Shown: positions 1 through 13,200 of the stretch, in pieces | Layout: every line of letters begins with the position of its first letter | Position numbering within the stretch: position 1 is the stretch's first letter | Assembly (NCBI GenBank): GCA_013398615.1 | Contig: VZSR01000476.1 | Location: forward strand, 666,678 to 730,677 | Length of the DNA stretch: 64,000 bases | Direction of reading: 5' to 3' | Origin: Brachypodius melanocephalos | Taxonomy: Eukaryota; Chordata; Aves; Passeriformes; Pycnonotidae | The notes under the pieces: generated by a model | The model's database searches: none | Seen by the model: the letters and a program-made list of their open reading frames with translations, nothing else | What the model was told of the DNA's origin: nothing | Made by a program: the position numbers and the translations under genes

Positions 1-1013
1 GGGGCATTCGCTCGCGTGGGGTCAGCGTGAGATGAAAACGCTTCACACCCCAGCACCATCAATATTGCCAGAGAGGGAGGGCAACCACACGATAACAGGG
101 CTGGCTGTGACCTTGGTGGAAGTGACAAACACCCCACATTACAGCAGTTCACAAGTGGCGGTAAGTAATGGGGCTCGCAGAGGTGGCCATCAAATGTAAG
201 TAATTAACTGGGGCAATGCGGAGAGAATGCATGAGCCTGGGAAATGGGCCAAGGGAAAAGTATAAAAAATACCCAGGCAAACTGGAGGAAAAAGACATTT
301 TTGTTTTAAGACAAGAGACTTATGAAGGTTGCTGATAGCATCCTGGACTGGCTGGGAAGTGAAGATAAGTTGGATGAATGCTATATAAGAAATAGCTTGC
401 ATGCCTTGGGATAGTATTATATTGGCTGAATTATTTTTTTTTCCTGCTCACAAATGAAGCATATAGCAAACCAATGCATATCTCATGGGAGGGGGGAGGG
501 AAGGGCATGTCCAGGCTGTGACTTAAAACATAAATACAGGGCCTACATCCTGGACTTAGAGTAAAAAAATACTGCTTTCATTTTAAATATTTTTTTTTCT
601 TATTCTCACCAATGTGAAGGGAAAGATGAGACTTGGAAACATCTCCAGCATGTAATTGAAGTAGTGGTGTCTTCCTGAGTCAGCAGCTGAAGGGTGTGGT
701 GGGGAAAATGGAATTAAAAGAAACTATTGCAGTGCAGAGGTGTGTGTCAGAACTACAGGTCACACGGAAAGAATTAGTTCTACAGAGGCATTTCTATCAA
801 TGAAGTGTGTCTTGCAGATTTTTCAAGCATGTGGACCCTTATTAAAAGTATAAATTCAGAAGAAAACCATTTCTGCTAGCATTGTCTCTAAGCATCTATC
901 ACTTTCCAAAGGTTTGCAATCTTCCGTGATGGAAGCTCAGCCTTCGAAATGCTTCAGTCTCTCACTAGGAAAAGAGTGCTATCTTACAAATATCAAAATC
1001 TTCCATATTTTTT
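1..1013. other. Unique non-coding DNA, no gene seen
   Basis: AT-rich sequence with no recognisable exon or repeat family. Two local oddities stand out. The first 42 bases hold five CpG dinucleotides, although CpG is rare in the rest of the window. A G-rich run lies at 487-505. The segment ends in a short T-run that leads straight into the assembly gap. Open frames here are short and overlap on both strands, as expected by chance. Confidence 0.6.
487..505 (+). other. G-quadruplex motif
   Basis: Four runs of at least three G are separated by loops of one or two A (GGG-A-GGGGGG-A-GGG-AA-GGG), which fits the canonical G3+N1-7 pattern. The motif is directly visible; folding in vivo is inference. 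No promoter or gene start is seen next to it. Confidence 0.6.
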
Positions 1014-1113
1014 NNNNNNNNNNNNNNNNNNNNNNNNNNNNNNNNNNNNNNNNNNNNNNNNNNNNNNNNNNNNNNNNNNNNNNNNNNNNNNNNNNNNNNN
1101 NNNNNNNNNNNNN
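1014..1113. other. Assembly gap, exactly 100 N
   Basis: A run of exactly 100 N, the usual placeholder for a gap of unknown size, so the true distance across it is not known. The left edge is a T-run and the right edge is ordinary AT-rich sequence. Any reading frame that crosses it is meaningless. Confidence 0.98.
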
Positions 1114-4100
1114 ACAGCTTTAAAATTCAAGACTTTATTTTGCGCAACCTCTGGAGAACATTTGGGTTGAAAAAAAATGAAGAAAAATATAACATGTCTC
1201 TTTTTCTCCTTCTTTGTGCTTTACAGGTATGGTTGCAAAATAGAACATTGTGGTAATCAAGGTCTGGGGCAAATGATAAAGTTCTAAGTAGATAATTCAT
1301 TTGGAAATTTTTTTTTCTTGTATTTGAATAATCTCATTTTTATAGTGGGCAGCAAGCACTTTTGTATGTAGAGTGAAGCTGTACTGAATTTGTACTCTGC
1401 TTTTCTAGGAATTCCATAACTGGGCAAGGAAGCAGATAATGTTCCCCCCTTATGTTTTCCCCTTTCAATTTAATAAGCTGGTGTTGTCTTAAACAGGTGC
1501 CATGGAAAAGAAACAACAATTGTTTAAGATTTTCCTCTGGCTCATATCAAAGGTGCTTCTGAAACTACATGACAAGGAGAGAGATTTGAGAGGGAGACAG
1601 AAATAGAAATTCTTCAGAGGCTTGGAGGTTGGATTAGAGAGAGGTGACCCAGGGAACACTTGATCATAAAGACATCATCATAAACAAACCATCATAAAGA
1701 ACTGGTTTCCTTAACTGGAGTGGTGGGCATTTTGTTTTAGACGAGATTATCTTTTTAATCCAACATGAGGGTTTGAAGGTGCTCAACTTCTGCAAATTGG
1801 CCAGAATTTCATAAGTGCTCAATATTCAATGTGCAAATTCTCTTTACAAATAGCTGCTTTCCCTGAAGATAAACCAGTTTAGTCTTCTTTAAAGTCAAGC
1901 CCAGACTCTTGCAAAAAGTAAGAACAATTTTACATTACATGAATTAGCAGCACAATTACTACAAATGCTACAAAAAAGTAGAAGTTGGTGTATTTAGCCT
2001 GGTATATTCCAGTGTTTTTTAAAGAAAAAAAGAATAATAGTGGGGAGGTTGCTCATGAATAGATCTGAGAACCACTGAGAAATGGAAATAATTACAATTG
2101 CCCTGGAAATCTTCAATTTTGTTTTTTCTATATGTCAGAAGTTTACCAGTTATAAAAAAAGAGTATGCATTGTTGAGTAACTTTGAATACTGATTGTTTG
2201 AAGATGCTTTATCAACAAGTCAGATGCTTTTTGTGATATCTAAATCCTGCAGTGAAGGACAGATATCAAAATCACTAGAGGATTTAAAAACACCACAGGA
2301 CTCCAGAAAACTAGATGTTTATTGGTATTTCTATGCTTTTGAAAATCTGCTCCTGAATACTGCTGCCAGGAGATGTATAGAGCACCTAAATAAATAAATA
2401 ATATGCAATGTACCACGTGCATTTTTAAGGTAAAGTCCATGAGCATTTCTAGAGTGATGTCTATCAAATAATTATTGATGTATATATTTCTTTTGATTAT
2501 TCTTCAGTAGCCACAAACTCTTGTTCTTATGGTTTTTTTCAGGCATGTACCATACTTGATAATAATAAGTAAGCTTCTCTTTTGTTGAGTACACTCCTAG
2601 CTGGAAATCCCATTAAAAACAGTGTACCTGACCTTGCTCACATAATCTTTGGAGTCATTCCTCTGCCTAGGTTTAGAAACTGTCTGGTCATGTTGAGTAT
2701 TATTCTGGTAAAATCCTGTGGGAAACTTTGGAATCATCATGGAAACCTTTCAGGAGAGAGCTGGTAAATTTGCTGCAAGCACACAATTTTCACTGTCTGT
2801 CTTTAATTCCTGAATTCCTGACTCTTCCTTCGTTTTATCCCTGAAATGTAAGTTTCCCTGAATGATTAGACTTTTGTGGATGTGTGCATATGGTTCTATC
2901 CAAGACAGGCACCTTTTCAGAAGAGAGAAGACATTGTTTTAGGGTAAAAGCACCCAGAACAGTTGCTAGAACATATTTCCACCCCCAGCTGATGGCCAGC
3001 TGGCAATGGCTCCTTGCTGGCTGCAGACACTTGCCAGAACTAAATGTGGTTTTCTCCTCCCTGCCTTCCAATTTTGCTCTCTCTGTTTTAATACTTCCTT
3101 TGTTTCTAATATTTCAGAATCATCTACCCTGTGACCCTTTGTAAGGCAGCTATAAGGGCATGCCACACTTTTCCTAAATATATATTACTGGGCCAAACAA
3201 CTATTCCTCAACTAGATTGACAGATGGAAAAAAAATCTGTATTTTATACTAAATGTTGCACTTCCTTTGTGTTCAGTTCCCAGTACATTTTGTGATGAAA
3301 CTTCTACTGAAATGTTTATCAACTATTTCCCTAACTAATATTCTGCTTATCTTAATGATAGTTTTAGACTGTATTATCTCTCTTCACAATTCTTGGGCGT
3401 ATAATATATTTTCAATTTATAGAACTCGGGATATCTTTCACGATGCAGAACATTGCCTTAGCATTATTTAGGTCAAGAAGTATGAAACACTTTAGAAAAC
3501 AATTCAAACCAAATTTATCTTCTTTTCCCTATGGTAAAATAAAAAACCCCAGGAGTTTGGCTATTGGTAGAAACTACATTTTTACAGCTTTTTAAGAGAA
3601 GTAAGAGTTAATGTAGACTCACATTGGGTAACTTTGTGTGGTTTTGGATTTTTTCTCACGTATTTAAATTCAAAAAAAGTATATAGCACTGCTGTACTAA
3701 ATAGAAATTCTTCATAATGCAAAAAGATGCAGTTGCACTTCATATGCACATTATATTTTGTATTAAAAGCAAAATTATTCAATGTATTTTGTGTATTATT
3801 TTTGCAAATTATGGCTTTTTTGTTTGTTCTTGCAGTGTGCTAACTGAAGAAAATTTGAGTGGAAGATTTCTAGGTATTAGATGTTATGTCACCTGCTAAT
3901 CTTTTATCAATCTAATTTGTTAATATTTTCTTTACAGTCTAGTGCCAAATTATTATCATAAGTCTCCTCATAGAAGTTTAAATATATCAGGAATTTAAAA
4001 AAAATCCAAAGAGCATCTCTAGAAAACTGTTGCCATCCATTTGCTTCATGTAGAGGTATTCACTGTATTTACTTGAGTATTTTTTTTTCCTGGCTGGAAT

Positions 4101-4153
4101 TTACCTTTCCTATGCAGTCTTAAATGTATACAATTGAAATATACAGAAAATAG

Positions 4154-4206
4154 TTTCTATAAAAAAATCTCACTATATTTTCTATTAAAAAAATCTCACT
4201 GTGCTT
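4154..4206. repeat. Two-copy tandem repeat, about 25 bp
   Basis: The block TTCTAT, an A-run, then ATCTCACT occurs twice in direct tandem, with starts near 4155 and 4180. The copies differ by one inserted base and by the trailing bases. This looks like local slippage rather than a mobile element. Confidence 0.6.
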
Positions 4207-5424
4207 TCTTGCACTATAGTGCTCTTAAAAAGAGACATTTTCAATAGATATTATAGAGAGTTAACAAGTGTACTGAATCTTGTCTTTGAAACATGTTTCT
4301 TGTAACATTTTAAATCAGTAGAAATATCCTATTTCATATAAATTCATGGAAATTCATTACAGAAAGCCAAACAGATAATGGCAGCAAAGAACCCTCTCAT
4401 GAAAACCAGCAGTAGCAAAACTGTAATCTAAAAAATGTTTTATATTTCATATTAACTCCTTAGAAATAATCATAAAATCAATGCAGTATTTCTTCTGGAA
4501 ATTTTTGTGGCTGGTCACTGTTAATTATTTCTGAAACTCTTTAAAATGTTTTTGCTGAGTGCTCATGGTGTTCAAATCCCTTTCTGTGTGGTGTAATAAT
4601 TTACATACTCCAAATATTATCTAGATTAGAATTGCAGATATCAGGAATAGTATGGTTTGCATTGAGAACATTTGCTGTCTAAATGTAAATCTGTGAAGTA
4701 GTTTTACAATAGATTAATTTTTTACAAAAGTTTTTTCACTTGCAGGTTATTAAGTCTGAGACACATTAAACATGCAAGTTTTAAACTGTTATATAAAATT
4801 TTATCCATTTTATCTCTAGTGTTTTGAGATGTTGTACATAGAAAAAGAGAAGCTACAAGGCTGTTAGACCTTTTTTGTCCACTGAAGTGAAAATAAGAGG
4901 CAAAAAAAGGGGAATACTGAATCTGAAACTTGCCTGCAGCAGGGCAATAGGATTTCTTTTGAAGGGAATCAGGGAGGTAATGATCCTAAAAGAACTCCTC
5001 TGTGCATAAATAAGGAGGTATCAGAAAGTAATGATAAGTGGGGAGAAAAAGGAGAGGAAGCAAGGTTATTAAGAAACTAATCACAAATTAGCAGTGAAGA
5101 TTGATAACGATGTGCCACAACAAGAGAGAGGAGATAACTCAAAGTGTGGTGGTGAAGGAGAAAAGAAAGAAAAGGTCAAGGTTTCCTACTCTCTCATGCT
5201 GTATCTCCCATAAGCTTTGGTCTCTTTTCTGTCCCTTGCAGGTTTGTTGGGAAGTGCAGCCTTTATTTGTCCTGATCTGGGGGCTCCAGACAGAGATCCT
5301 TTCTGTCCCCATCCTTCTTTGCCCTGTGTTTGCAGAAGCCTGGCACTGCAAGGCATAATATACACCTAATTGGCAAATATTCCCATTTTTTTGGATTGGG
5401 TCTTTTTAGATTTTGCATTCTTAG

Positions 5425-5500
5425 TCTCTTATCTTATAATAAGAGATAATTAAAGGAGATAATTTAATTATGAGATAATCTAATTATAAGAGATATTACA
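5425..5500. repeat. Inverted-repeat and GAGATAAT cluster
   Basis: TCTCTTAT (5425-5432) and ATAAGAGA (5439-5446) form a perfect 8-bp stem around a 6-base loop. GAGATAAT-like units then recur several times up to about 5490, and ATAAGAGA appears again near the end. This is AT-rich, structured low-complexity DNA of unknown meaning. Confidence 0.6.
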
Positions 5501-7493
5501 AAACCAAGTATGTGTTCTTGCATGATGGCCATGGAGCAATGACATGGGAGATGGCACAGGGAGGGGCAAAGTATCAAACTTGTTTGAAAGTGGCAGATAA
5601 AAGCAAAACAGGGACCAAATCAAAGTGGTGCTGTAAACACACATAGGAGCATTCCCTGTTTCCTCTCTGGTGCAGCATAATGTCTAGCTCCAAATGTTCT
5701 ACTGATGTTTTCCTACTTGTGTATTTTTTGGTGCTTGTAGGTGAGGGTATGGAACAGGTGCCTACTCAGAAAGATGCTATTGTTGAAATTAATGCTCAGG
5801 TTTATTCAGTTTTCACTCATTATATTTGTCTTGTGTTGAGTGGTGATGATTACATGACACTGATGCATGAACTGATATTCTAATAGATTTTTAATTGAAC
5901 TGAGGAAAAAATACTTGTGGGGTCAGAGTTTTTAATGAATGAGCAGATTAAATGTCCCATGAAAGGTACCATATGGTTTTTTTAAAATCTGAAAATGAGT
6001 TGCAAAGTCACAGTTAATTTAATTATATGGCCTCTCTGTCTCGGGATAATAAAGTAGATTGAGAATTATAATAGGGAATGAAACCTTTGCTATTGAGAGA
6101 CCTTTTAAAAAATAAATGTTTGGATAGCTGCTTTTAAACTACTCATATTTATGAGGATATTATTTCAAAGACAATGTATTTAAGTCATAACACAATAGTG
6201 ATTGGTGTTGTGTCATCTCTGCACCTCCTTGCTGTGCCAGTATCACTCCTCATGCAAGTACATTTTGCTCACAGTAAAGCAAAAATATCTTGTAAACACA
6301 TGGGAAGCAAATATTTTGGGCCACTTACAGGGTTTCTTAGTTTTAAGTACACTGACCAACCTTTTTGACCAGTATAGACTGACTTTTACAGAACATCCTT
6401 GTAAGGAAACCTCTCCTTTCAATCCACCTGCAGCTGTCATTAAAATGGTTAAAAGTGTATGTATATATATTTATACTAAACCCCAGAATTTTACACAGTC
6501 TTTCTTGACCAACAATATATTTTGGTAATCCTCCTGGATCTCTGTTTGATTTATGCTCATAATTTTTGAAATTTTCAGATGCCTCTTCTCCACAATGCAA
6601 TGGTATTTGAGCTGCGATCACTACCAACATTTTTTTTTTTTTTTAATGTAAATTCTTGATCTGCATTGGTTTTCTTCTTCCCAGGTGGATGATAAATAAT
6701 GTCAAGTCTTTGATTCATTAATTTGAATACCTATGAAGATCATGGACCAAAGTTTATCTTGTGGTTAGAAGACAAGATAGAACTTGTGTAAGGAATTAAA
6801 TGAGATTATTCACACAAACAGTTCTCTACACCAGTGAATATTCTGTTTTTAATGAAGCAGAGAAATCAGGTGTCTATTCAGCAGCAAAGTCAGTCACTGG
6901 TAAGAAATAAGGCTGGTTCTAATTGCATTTTGTCAGATGTAGTGTAAAAATAATTAGTTATATTACCTTTTAATCTGATCAACTTCCTTGAAGATGTACA
7001 CTCAGGATGCTAAGATGTGAAATCAGTTTTCATGTTCTTCTGAAATTGGTTAATTTGTTTAAGGTGTCTGGAGAAAAGTAACCTCAGAATTCTTCTTAAT
7101 AATTTTTAAAGAAGTAAATATATGTGCTGGTTTTGCACATAAACCACTATAATATATAACAATAGAAAATGAATTGGTTAGGCTTATAATGAGAAACCTA
7201 GTTTAAATTTTTCATAACAGTAGATGGAGAAAACAAAGTAAAATTTCACTGATTGGCAATATTAAGTTATTTTCTTTACTAACAGCTTGATGAAGTATGA
7301 AGGAAAAAGCAGAAGTTGTCATGCTTTAACATTTCCTGAATAGAAAGAAATCCTGATTTGAAATAGTGAATACCCAGAGGAGACTGGAATAGATAACCCG
7401 AGTCATTAAACTTCATTGTTAAAAGAGATTTAATTATTTTCTTTTCCTTATCTCCTCCATTTTCAGGAGCAGAGGTGTTTCTATAGACCTGTG

Positions 7494-7517
7494 AAATTGT
7501 CTTGTACTAGACAATTT
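7494..7517. repeat. Perfect 9-bp hairpin
   Basis: AAATTGTCT (7494-7502) is mirrored by AGACAATTT (7509-7517) with a 6-base loop. It is short enough to arise by chance in AT-rich DNA, and no terminator role applies in a vertebrate nuclear genome. Confidence 0.55.
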
Positions 7518-8593
7518 TCTCCCCAAACGTATCGGCCTTTCTTTTTCAAATGAGCAATTTTGAATACTTTCATTCACAAGTGTTCATAGTAGGGTAATAA
7601 AGTGAATCTTACTGGTTGTATTTGTGGTGAAATATTTCCTATTTCTTGTCATATTATTAAATTATGCAGCAGAGGACTTTTATGACTTAAAGGGATCTAC
7701 ATATACAAACAATTTTTGCTGATCTGAATGACTGTGCTACTGAGTATTAAAAGTGTATTTTATGGGGGATGAAGGAATTGGAGTGCTCCTCTGTGCAAAA
7801 TACTTTTGTTAGACAGGAAACACTTTTTTTTTTTTTTGCCTCCAAAAATTTCGTGCTGAAGAGAGGATTTGCAGACAGATTGATTAGCAGAGGAAAACAG
7901 TTTAGATTTTATTTATGTGCCCAAGGATGCAAGTCATTCTCAACTACCATTTGCCTCAATCTCAATTCCTAGAAGCCTATACCTGAAAAAACTTTAATAT
8001 TAAGCACATGAAAAGGTGAAGTTAAAAATTTCAAAACCTTTTAGCATGAAGCTGGTTGGATGGAAACGTATGGAAAATACTTTGAAAAGTAATGGCTTAA
8101 AAATGCGAATTTTGGCATGATTTCTTGTCTGCAGAGTTAGGGAGAAAGGAATAGCAGTAGTGCCCTGAAGCAGAGTAGTATCCAGTCCAGTTATGCCATG
8201 TAAATGGAAAGCCCAGGTCTCCTCTGATCTGCAAAAACAGAAGATAAAAATCTGACCTCACTTTGACTTTAATCTTGTGTTGAGGAACTGGGCTTCAAGA
8301 CTGCAGTGCTTGGTCTCACTCAGAGTGTCCAGTACCACTGTAAACACCTTTAAGTTGTTGTTCTTCTAAGCTGTTTTTCTTTTTAAACCGTAGGACTGGA
8401 ATGAAAGTATTTTTTAGACAGTGGCTCTTCAATTCTGCCCACCTTCTGATGTCGTGAGTAATAACTGTGGCTGTTCTTACATTAAATGTGATCTTTGGTT
8501 TGATGCATGCCATTAGCAGTAGCTAGAAAGCTGAGTGTAAATTTATATTGGCTGAAAATAGCCAACTGAGGCTTTTTCCTGTGAAAATTGGGG

Positions 8594-8628
8594 GTTTGTT
8601 TTGTTTGTTTTTTGGTTTGTTTGTTTTA
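8594..8628. repeat. TTTG-rich low-complexity tract
   Basis: Irregular repeats of TTTG and TTTTG. The mirror-strand type (CAAA-rich) occurs at 22052-22100 and 25001-25071, so this is a recurring low-complexity class in the window. Confidence 0.7.
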
Positions 8629-8794
8629 ATAGATGAAGTCTGAGAGGACTCTGGGCATATGTTTCTACCCCTGGGGGGGAACCTGGCATACAATAAGAAT
8701 AAAAGAATATTTAAATCTGGGTTAGAAGCAGGTAAAATGTGAGGAAGACATGAATGAGTCAGTGGAGGAGAAGTTGAAAAAGTTACTTTTATAC

Positions 8795-8811
8795 TGACAT
8801 ACCGTATGTCA
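8795..8811. repeat. 17-bp palindrome
   Basis: TGACATAC, a central C, then GTATGTCA, perfectly self-complementary apart from the centre. Half-sites of this kind can bind dimeric transcription factors, but nothing nearby supports a role. Confidence 0.5.
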
Positions 8812-9524
8812 ATAATATCTATGTGTTTGATATTGATATTATGTTACTATGAGAAACAAGTGTGTTACTTATTATCTAATAATTTTCTGTTAAATCTAAA
8901 GTAAATCATCTTTAAATCATGATTTTAAAATTAAAAAATGAATGAACAACTAAAATGTAATATTTAAACATTGTTGAAAAAAAAGTTTTCATTCCCTGTT
9001 AATTTTGTCATTTATTACATCTGACTGTATCTGTTGATAGCCATAACAAGGTTCACCCTTTATGATGAGTTATTCCAGTTGTATCTTTTTTTATGCTATT
9101 GATTTTTGCTTTGCTTAAATTAGACTTTGTAGTTCTGCAGATCATAGATCTCTGCAACTGAATCTGGTAGATTCTGATAGGTTTTGTGGGGTTTTTTAAG
9201 GATTCTACATAACACCAAGTGATCTGCCTGTTACCAATCATACCTGGAATAATACATCCAATAAGAAAATCCCCCAACCATATTGTAACAATGAGAGAAC
9301 AGACAACTGATATTTTAAATAATGACTGAAGAAAGTGTTCTGGTAAAATTGTCAGGGTTGGAAGAGTTTGGTTGCAACCAATAATGAGGAAAGATGAGGT
9401 AAATTTGTTCAGGTGGAACTTTCTCAGCTGGAAAACAAAACAAGCTGAGAGAGAGAAACAAGGGGGCAAGTTTTTGTTCCTTGATAAAGGCATGCAATCT
9501 TGACTGAAGGACAAATAGTGGTGG

Positions 9525-9542
9525 AAAAAAAAAAAAAAAAAA
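9525..9542 (+). repeat. 18-base A-run
   Basis: An uninterrupted A-run. I looked upstream for a processed pseudogene or LINE tail on the plus strand and recognised nothing, and no target-site duplication is evident. It is treated as a homopolymer. Confidence 0.6.
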
Positions 9543-9937
9543 CCAACACAAAAGTCAGGTTCTGATTTCTGGAGTTTTGCTTGTGTAGAAGGTAATGGAA
9601 CTGGTCTCTAACCAGTGACATGTATGAAGGCAGCTTGGCAGTGAGTGACTGATGGGGACAGTGCTGTTGTCATTTACACTGTCACCCTCTCCAAACTACA
9701 GTGAGACTGTTGGACTGCTCATGCTGCAGCTCTGTTTGTCACCTTGAGCTCTTCTGGTATTACAGAGACAATTTATTCAGAAGCTCCTGCATTTTTAGTG
9801 CCTGATCCTGAAAATATGAACATGAATAAATTTCTACATGAGGCCTGTCCCATTGGAATGATGTGCTTAAAGTGAGTTACATGCCTGGAATTGCTACTGT
9901 GGACAAGGATTTGTGAGCAGAAAGGATGTGGTGTTTT

Positions 9938-10291
9938 CCAAAGGGATATTCCACACCCTGTATTCCCCATCATGCTCCGTATATAGAGTAGGGGAGAGAA
10001 GGAGGAAGGGAAGGATGTTGGGAGTGATGTTCTTTGTACTCCCAAGTCACAGTTATGGGTGATGGATCCTTTCCTATGGATTGCTGAACAGCCTGCCCAT
10101 GGGAAGTGGTGAATGAATTCCTTGTTTCACTTTGCTTGCTTGCCTGGATTTTGTTTTACTTATTAAGCTGTCTTTAGCTCAGTCTGTGGGTGTTCTCACT
10201 TTTATTCTTCCAAGTGTTTCCCTCATCCCAACATGGTGGGAGTGAACAAGTAGCTGGGTGGTGCTGGGTTGCTGGCTGGGGTCAAACCACA
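9938..10291 (+). mobile_element. 5'-truncated solo LTR (ERV, passerine-type family)
   Basis: This is one of three copies of the same LTR family here (also 51361-51913 and 55567-55823). Recognisable sequence starts at CCAAAGGGATATTCC. It runs through a degraded TATA-like box (TATATAG, 9980-9986), the shared CTGCCCATGGGAAG block near 10092 and a TATTAAG polyadenylation-like site near 10161. It ends in GGGTCAAACCACA. From memory, this matches the avian ERV LTR whose 3' end reads GGTTAAACCAC. The distal half of U3, present in the 51361 copy, cannot be recognised. No gag, pol or env sequence flanks it, so it is a remnant left by LTR-LTR recombination or by truncation. Confidence 0.8.
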
Positions 10292-13200
10292 TTTCTTTAT
10301 GTAAAAAACCCCCAAAAAACAAACAGCTATATTTTATGGAGAGGTTTCCATTTCATGAGTCTATTAAAAAAAGCAAATGAAAACCAAGGAGTGACATTTC
10401 ATGGGTCACCTCCATGGCTGGAACATGCTAAAGCCATTATGTGGATGTTTGGTGCCAGACCTAACAGGGGAACTAATAAGAGGAGCAGCTTTACCCTTTT
10501 TGTGTACAAACTGCTATTGGACTTACTCAGCTGGTGCATTTCATAAATATTTGCTGATAGCTTTAGGCAAATGCTACAGTAAACATCACTTTAAAGCATT
10601 TTAAGTGGATGTTCTGGTGGCTGCACATCTCAAATCCTGTAATAAAGCCAAAATGTATTGCATAGAAAATTGGTGTGTTCATAACTTTTATACTTCCCTT
10701 CACTTTTATGTAACTTTGCTTCTGCAGCTCCAGGCTCACAAGGAACACATCAGAAGGTGCCTTTTTTATGCTTTTCAGTTTGTACACATCTCTTTTATGT
10801 TCTTCATCCCAGTCCTTCTTCAAGATTTTTGCAAATCCTACTTGTCTTAATAGTACATATTTTACTTCCTTTTCTTTCCTGCCCTATGGTCATGTTCAAT
10901 TATTATTTCAAACTTCAGACATGAACCTAATCTTATGCATACTCAATTACTGCTCCCCCCCTCAGTTTCCTATATTTACTAAATCCATGGATCTCTTCTG
11001 AGTTAGCTTCCATTTTTCACACCAGCTAGCAATCATATTTTTCTTCTGATAGCTCCCACCCAAATCTCCTTTTTATTTGTTTACAACAGCCACTTTTGTC
11101 TCTTTATTACCCAAAGGGCTGGGAAACATTTTACAAAATTCAGCTTTTCCAAATGAGGCTGTTATTCTCCCCTATATTAGGATATTAATTTCTCAAATGC
11201 CTTGGAGATGCAAATAATTTAAGAAAATCCCCAGTAAGCATAATACTGTTTCCTTTTTATCCCATTCATCATTCTTCTGCTAGGTAAAGTGATAATGCTT
11301 GTGAAGACAGTAACAACTTGACAAGTTTGAAGCAACTGGTGTAAATGTATGGCTTGTTTCTGCTATTCTGTTTCATATCACAGCATGACAGCATCCAAAG
11401 GGTATATATATTTTTTTTTCTTCTTTTGCTAAATGTGGAAGATTGCCAGTAGCAGCTCCATATTTGCTGGCATTAGGAGGACAGGCTCAGCAGTGCTAGG
11501 AGGCTGAGGCAGCTTTCCTATGCATTTGCAATTAATCCCAGCAGGTTGTCTCTGTGGCAGGATGACACGTAAAGTGCACCGTGGGATTGTGGTGCTTTCT
11601 CTTCTACAGATGGAAAAAAAAATACTTGTCTGTACTTCAAATGCAGAGCTAGACAGAGCTTGCCTGCAGTCTCTTATCCACCCATATCTTGTGAACAATC
11701 TCAAGTGTACAACAAAATCCACCAGGTGCTCTCTCCCAGCTGAAGATTCCATGCCTTATTTTGAAAATCAAAAAAAAAAAAAACCACCTGTGCACACACT
11801 GGCAAAAAGAGTGAGATCCTGAGAGTCAAAGCAGATGAAATTACTACTTCTAAAGTTACTGTAGAAGAATGGATTCTGTTTTGCTTGGCACATCTGTTAT
11901 TGATATGCTTGCTGTGCAGATGTTATTCATATAAATACACAAATGAATTGTACTGGGATATCAGAATTGCTGGTACCTGCCTTACTTTGATGAATAAATG
12001 AAAGCACTGTTACTGCTGAGGAAGAGCTAAATGATACACTCACATGTACAGTCTCTTATAATTTCTGTAAATTATAAACTACCACAATATGATTTTGTTT
12101 TTTCAGACAGAGGGCTTATTAATCAACACTCCTAAACTACTAAAATCATTAATGAATGATATTTTATTACAACAGATTGTATTTCTTAGAGAGTGACAGT
12201 GTTATACAGGCATTTTGAATTTCAAATGAATAGCTGCACATCTTTGGGATCTGTTAGTGCACACCAGGTCAGAGCCAAGTAGCCACCAGCTATTCAGATA
12301 GAGTGTGACATGTCTGAGTTGTCTTGTTTCCTCCTACAATCATATTTGCAGGAGTGAAAGCAGTTTTTTCTTAATTATTCTGTCATCTGTACTGAAACCC
12401 TTTGCATTGAAAGGCATAAATGGTTCTCCTGGTCTCTGTATGATGTTTAGAAAAATGTAGATATTACAGCTGTATAATGATCCAAAATTAAGGGAGCTTT
12501 ATGTGTTTATATGTTCTCCCATATATGATTCAACCCTTTTCCTAGCATCTACTTGCCTGTGATTTAGATAAAAAATTCATGTTTTCTCCCCAAATCTGCT
12601 AATTTGCATAGAATATGTATTTATCTCCTGGAAAAGGGGGAAAAAAAAAGAAAAAAGCTACTTGATGTTTAATATATTATTGTTCTGACAGATACTTAAA
12701 AATTATTGTAAATGAAATATGGTACTTTCAGACATAGTTAAAAATAACTTAAACCTTTGTTATTAAACTATATGTACTATTGTCCATGGGTAGAAAACAA
12801 TTGTTTCAATGACTCACTGAACATTCATTACTGAAATGTGATCCTGAGGTCTCACTTTGCAGTGAGGGTGTAAAGTGGTGACTGAGCTGTAGAGGTAAGA
12901 GCAGGATATTCCATTCAATAGGTAAACTTGAGGCTTCAGCAAGGTGAAAAGATAAATATTCCTGCTGATAACAGTTGGAAATGCTCTTTGATGCATAACA
13001 GAGGAAATGCTCTGGCAGTTTGGTACAAATGGGCCTATCATGAATGCTGATGGAATTGGAAGCTAACTAGAGGAGTCAGCCTTGAGAACACAGCCCCTTT
13101 ACAATCCTGTTTTGGCAATAGAAGTGTAGTGGTTTATAAATAAGGAAATAAGTCAGACAATCCAAACTTATATTACCAGTGTATACAATGAATAATTTTC

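Larger units (their letters stand above)
1114..9937. other. Unique AT-rich non-coding DNA, no gene seen
   Basis: About 8.8 kb with no supportable exon and no recognised transposon. It contains a 25-26 bp tandem duplication (4154-4206), an inverted-repeat cluster (5425-5500), a 9-bp-stem hairpin (7494-7517), a 17-bp palindrome (8795-8811), a TTTG-rich tract (8594-8628) and an 18-base A-run (9525-9542). A 153-codon minus-strand frame at 9053-9514 is the longest open frame here. It shows no recognisable domain and starts beside the A-run. Confidence 0.55.

Noticed and set aside
914..1170. Open frames crossing the N-gap
   Set aside because: They exist only because N codons contain no stop.
3836..3872. 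Possible 37-nt exon after TTGTTCTTGCAG
   Set aside because: The acceptor is good, but the donor (GTATTA) is weak and no partner exon is seen.
9053..9514. 153-codon open frame on the minus strand
   Set aside because: No recognisable domain, no splice or promoter context, it begins beside a homopolymer, and AT-rich random sequence can give one such frame in a window of this size.
9400..9542. Processed pseudogene ending in the A-run
   Set aside because: No recognisable transcript sequence upstream of the A-run and no target-site duplication.
10960..10985. Reverse MIR-like word CTCAGTTTCCT
   Set aside because: Only about a dozen matching bases; too short to separate from chance.
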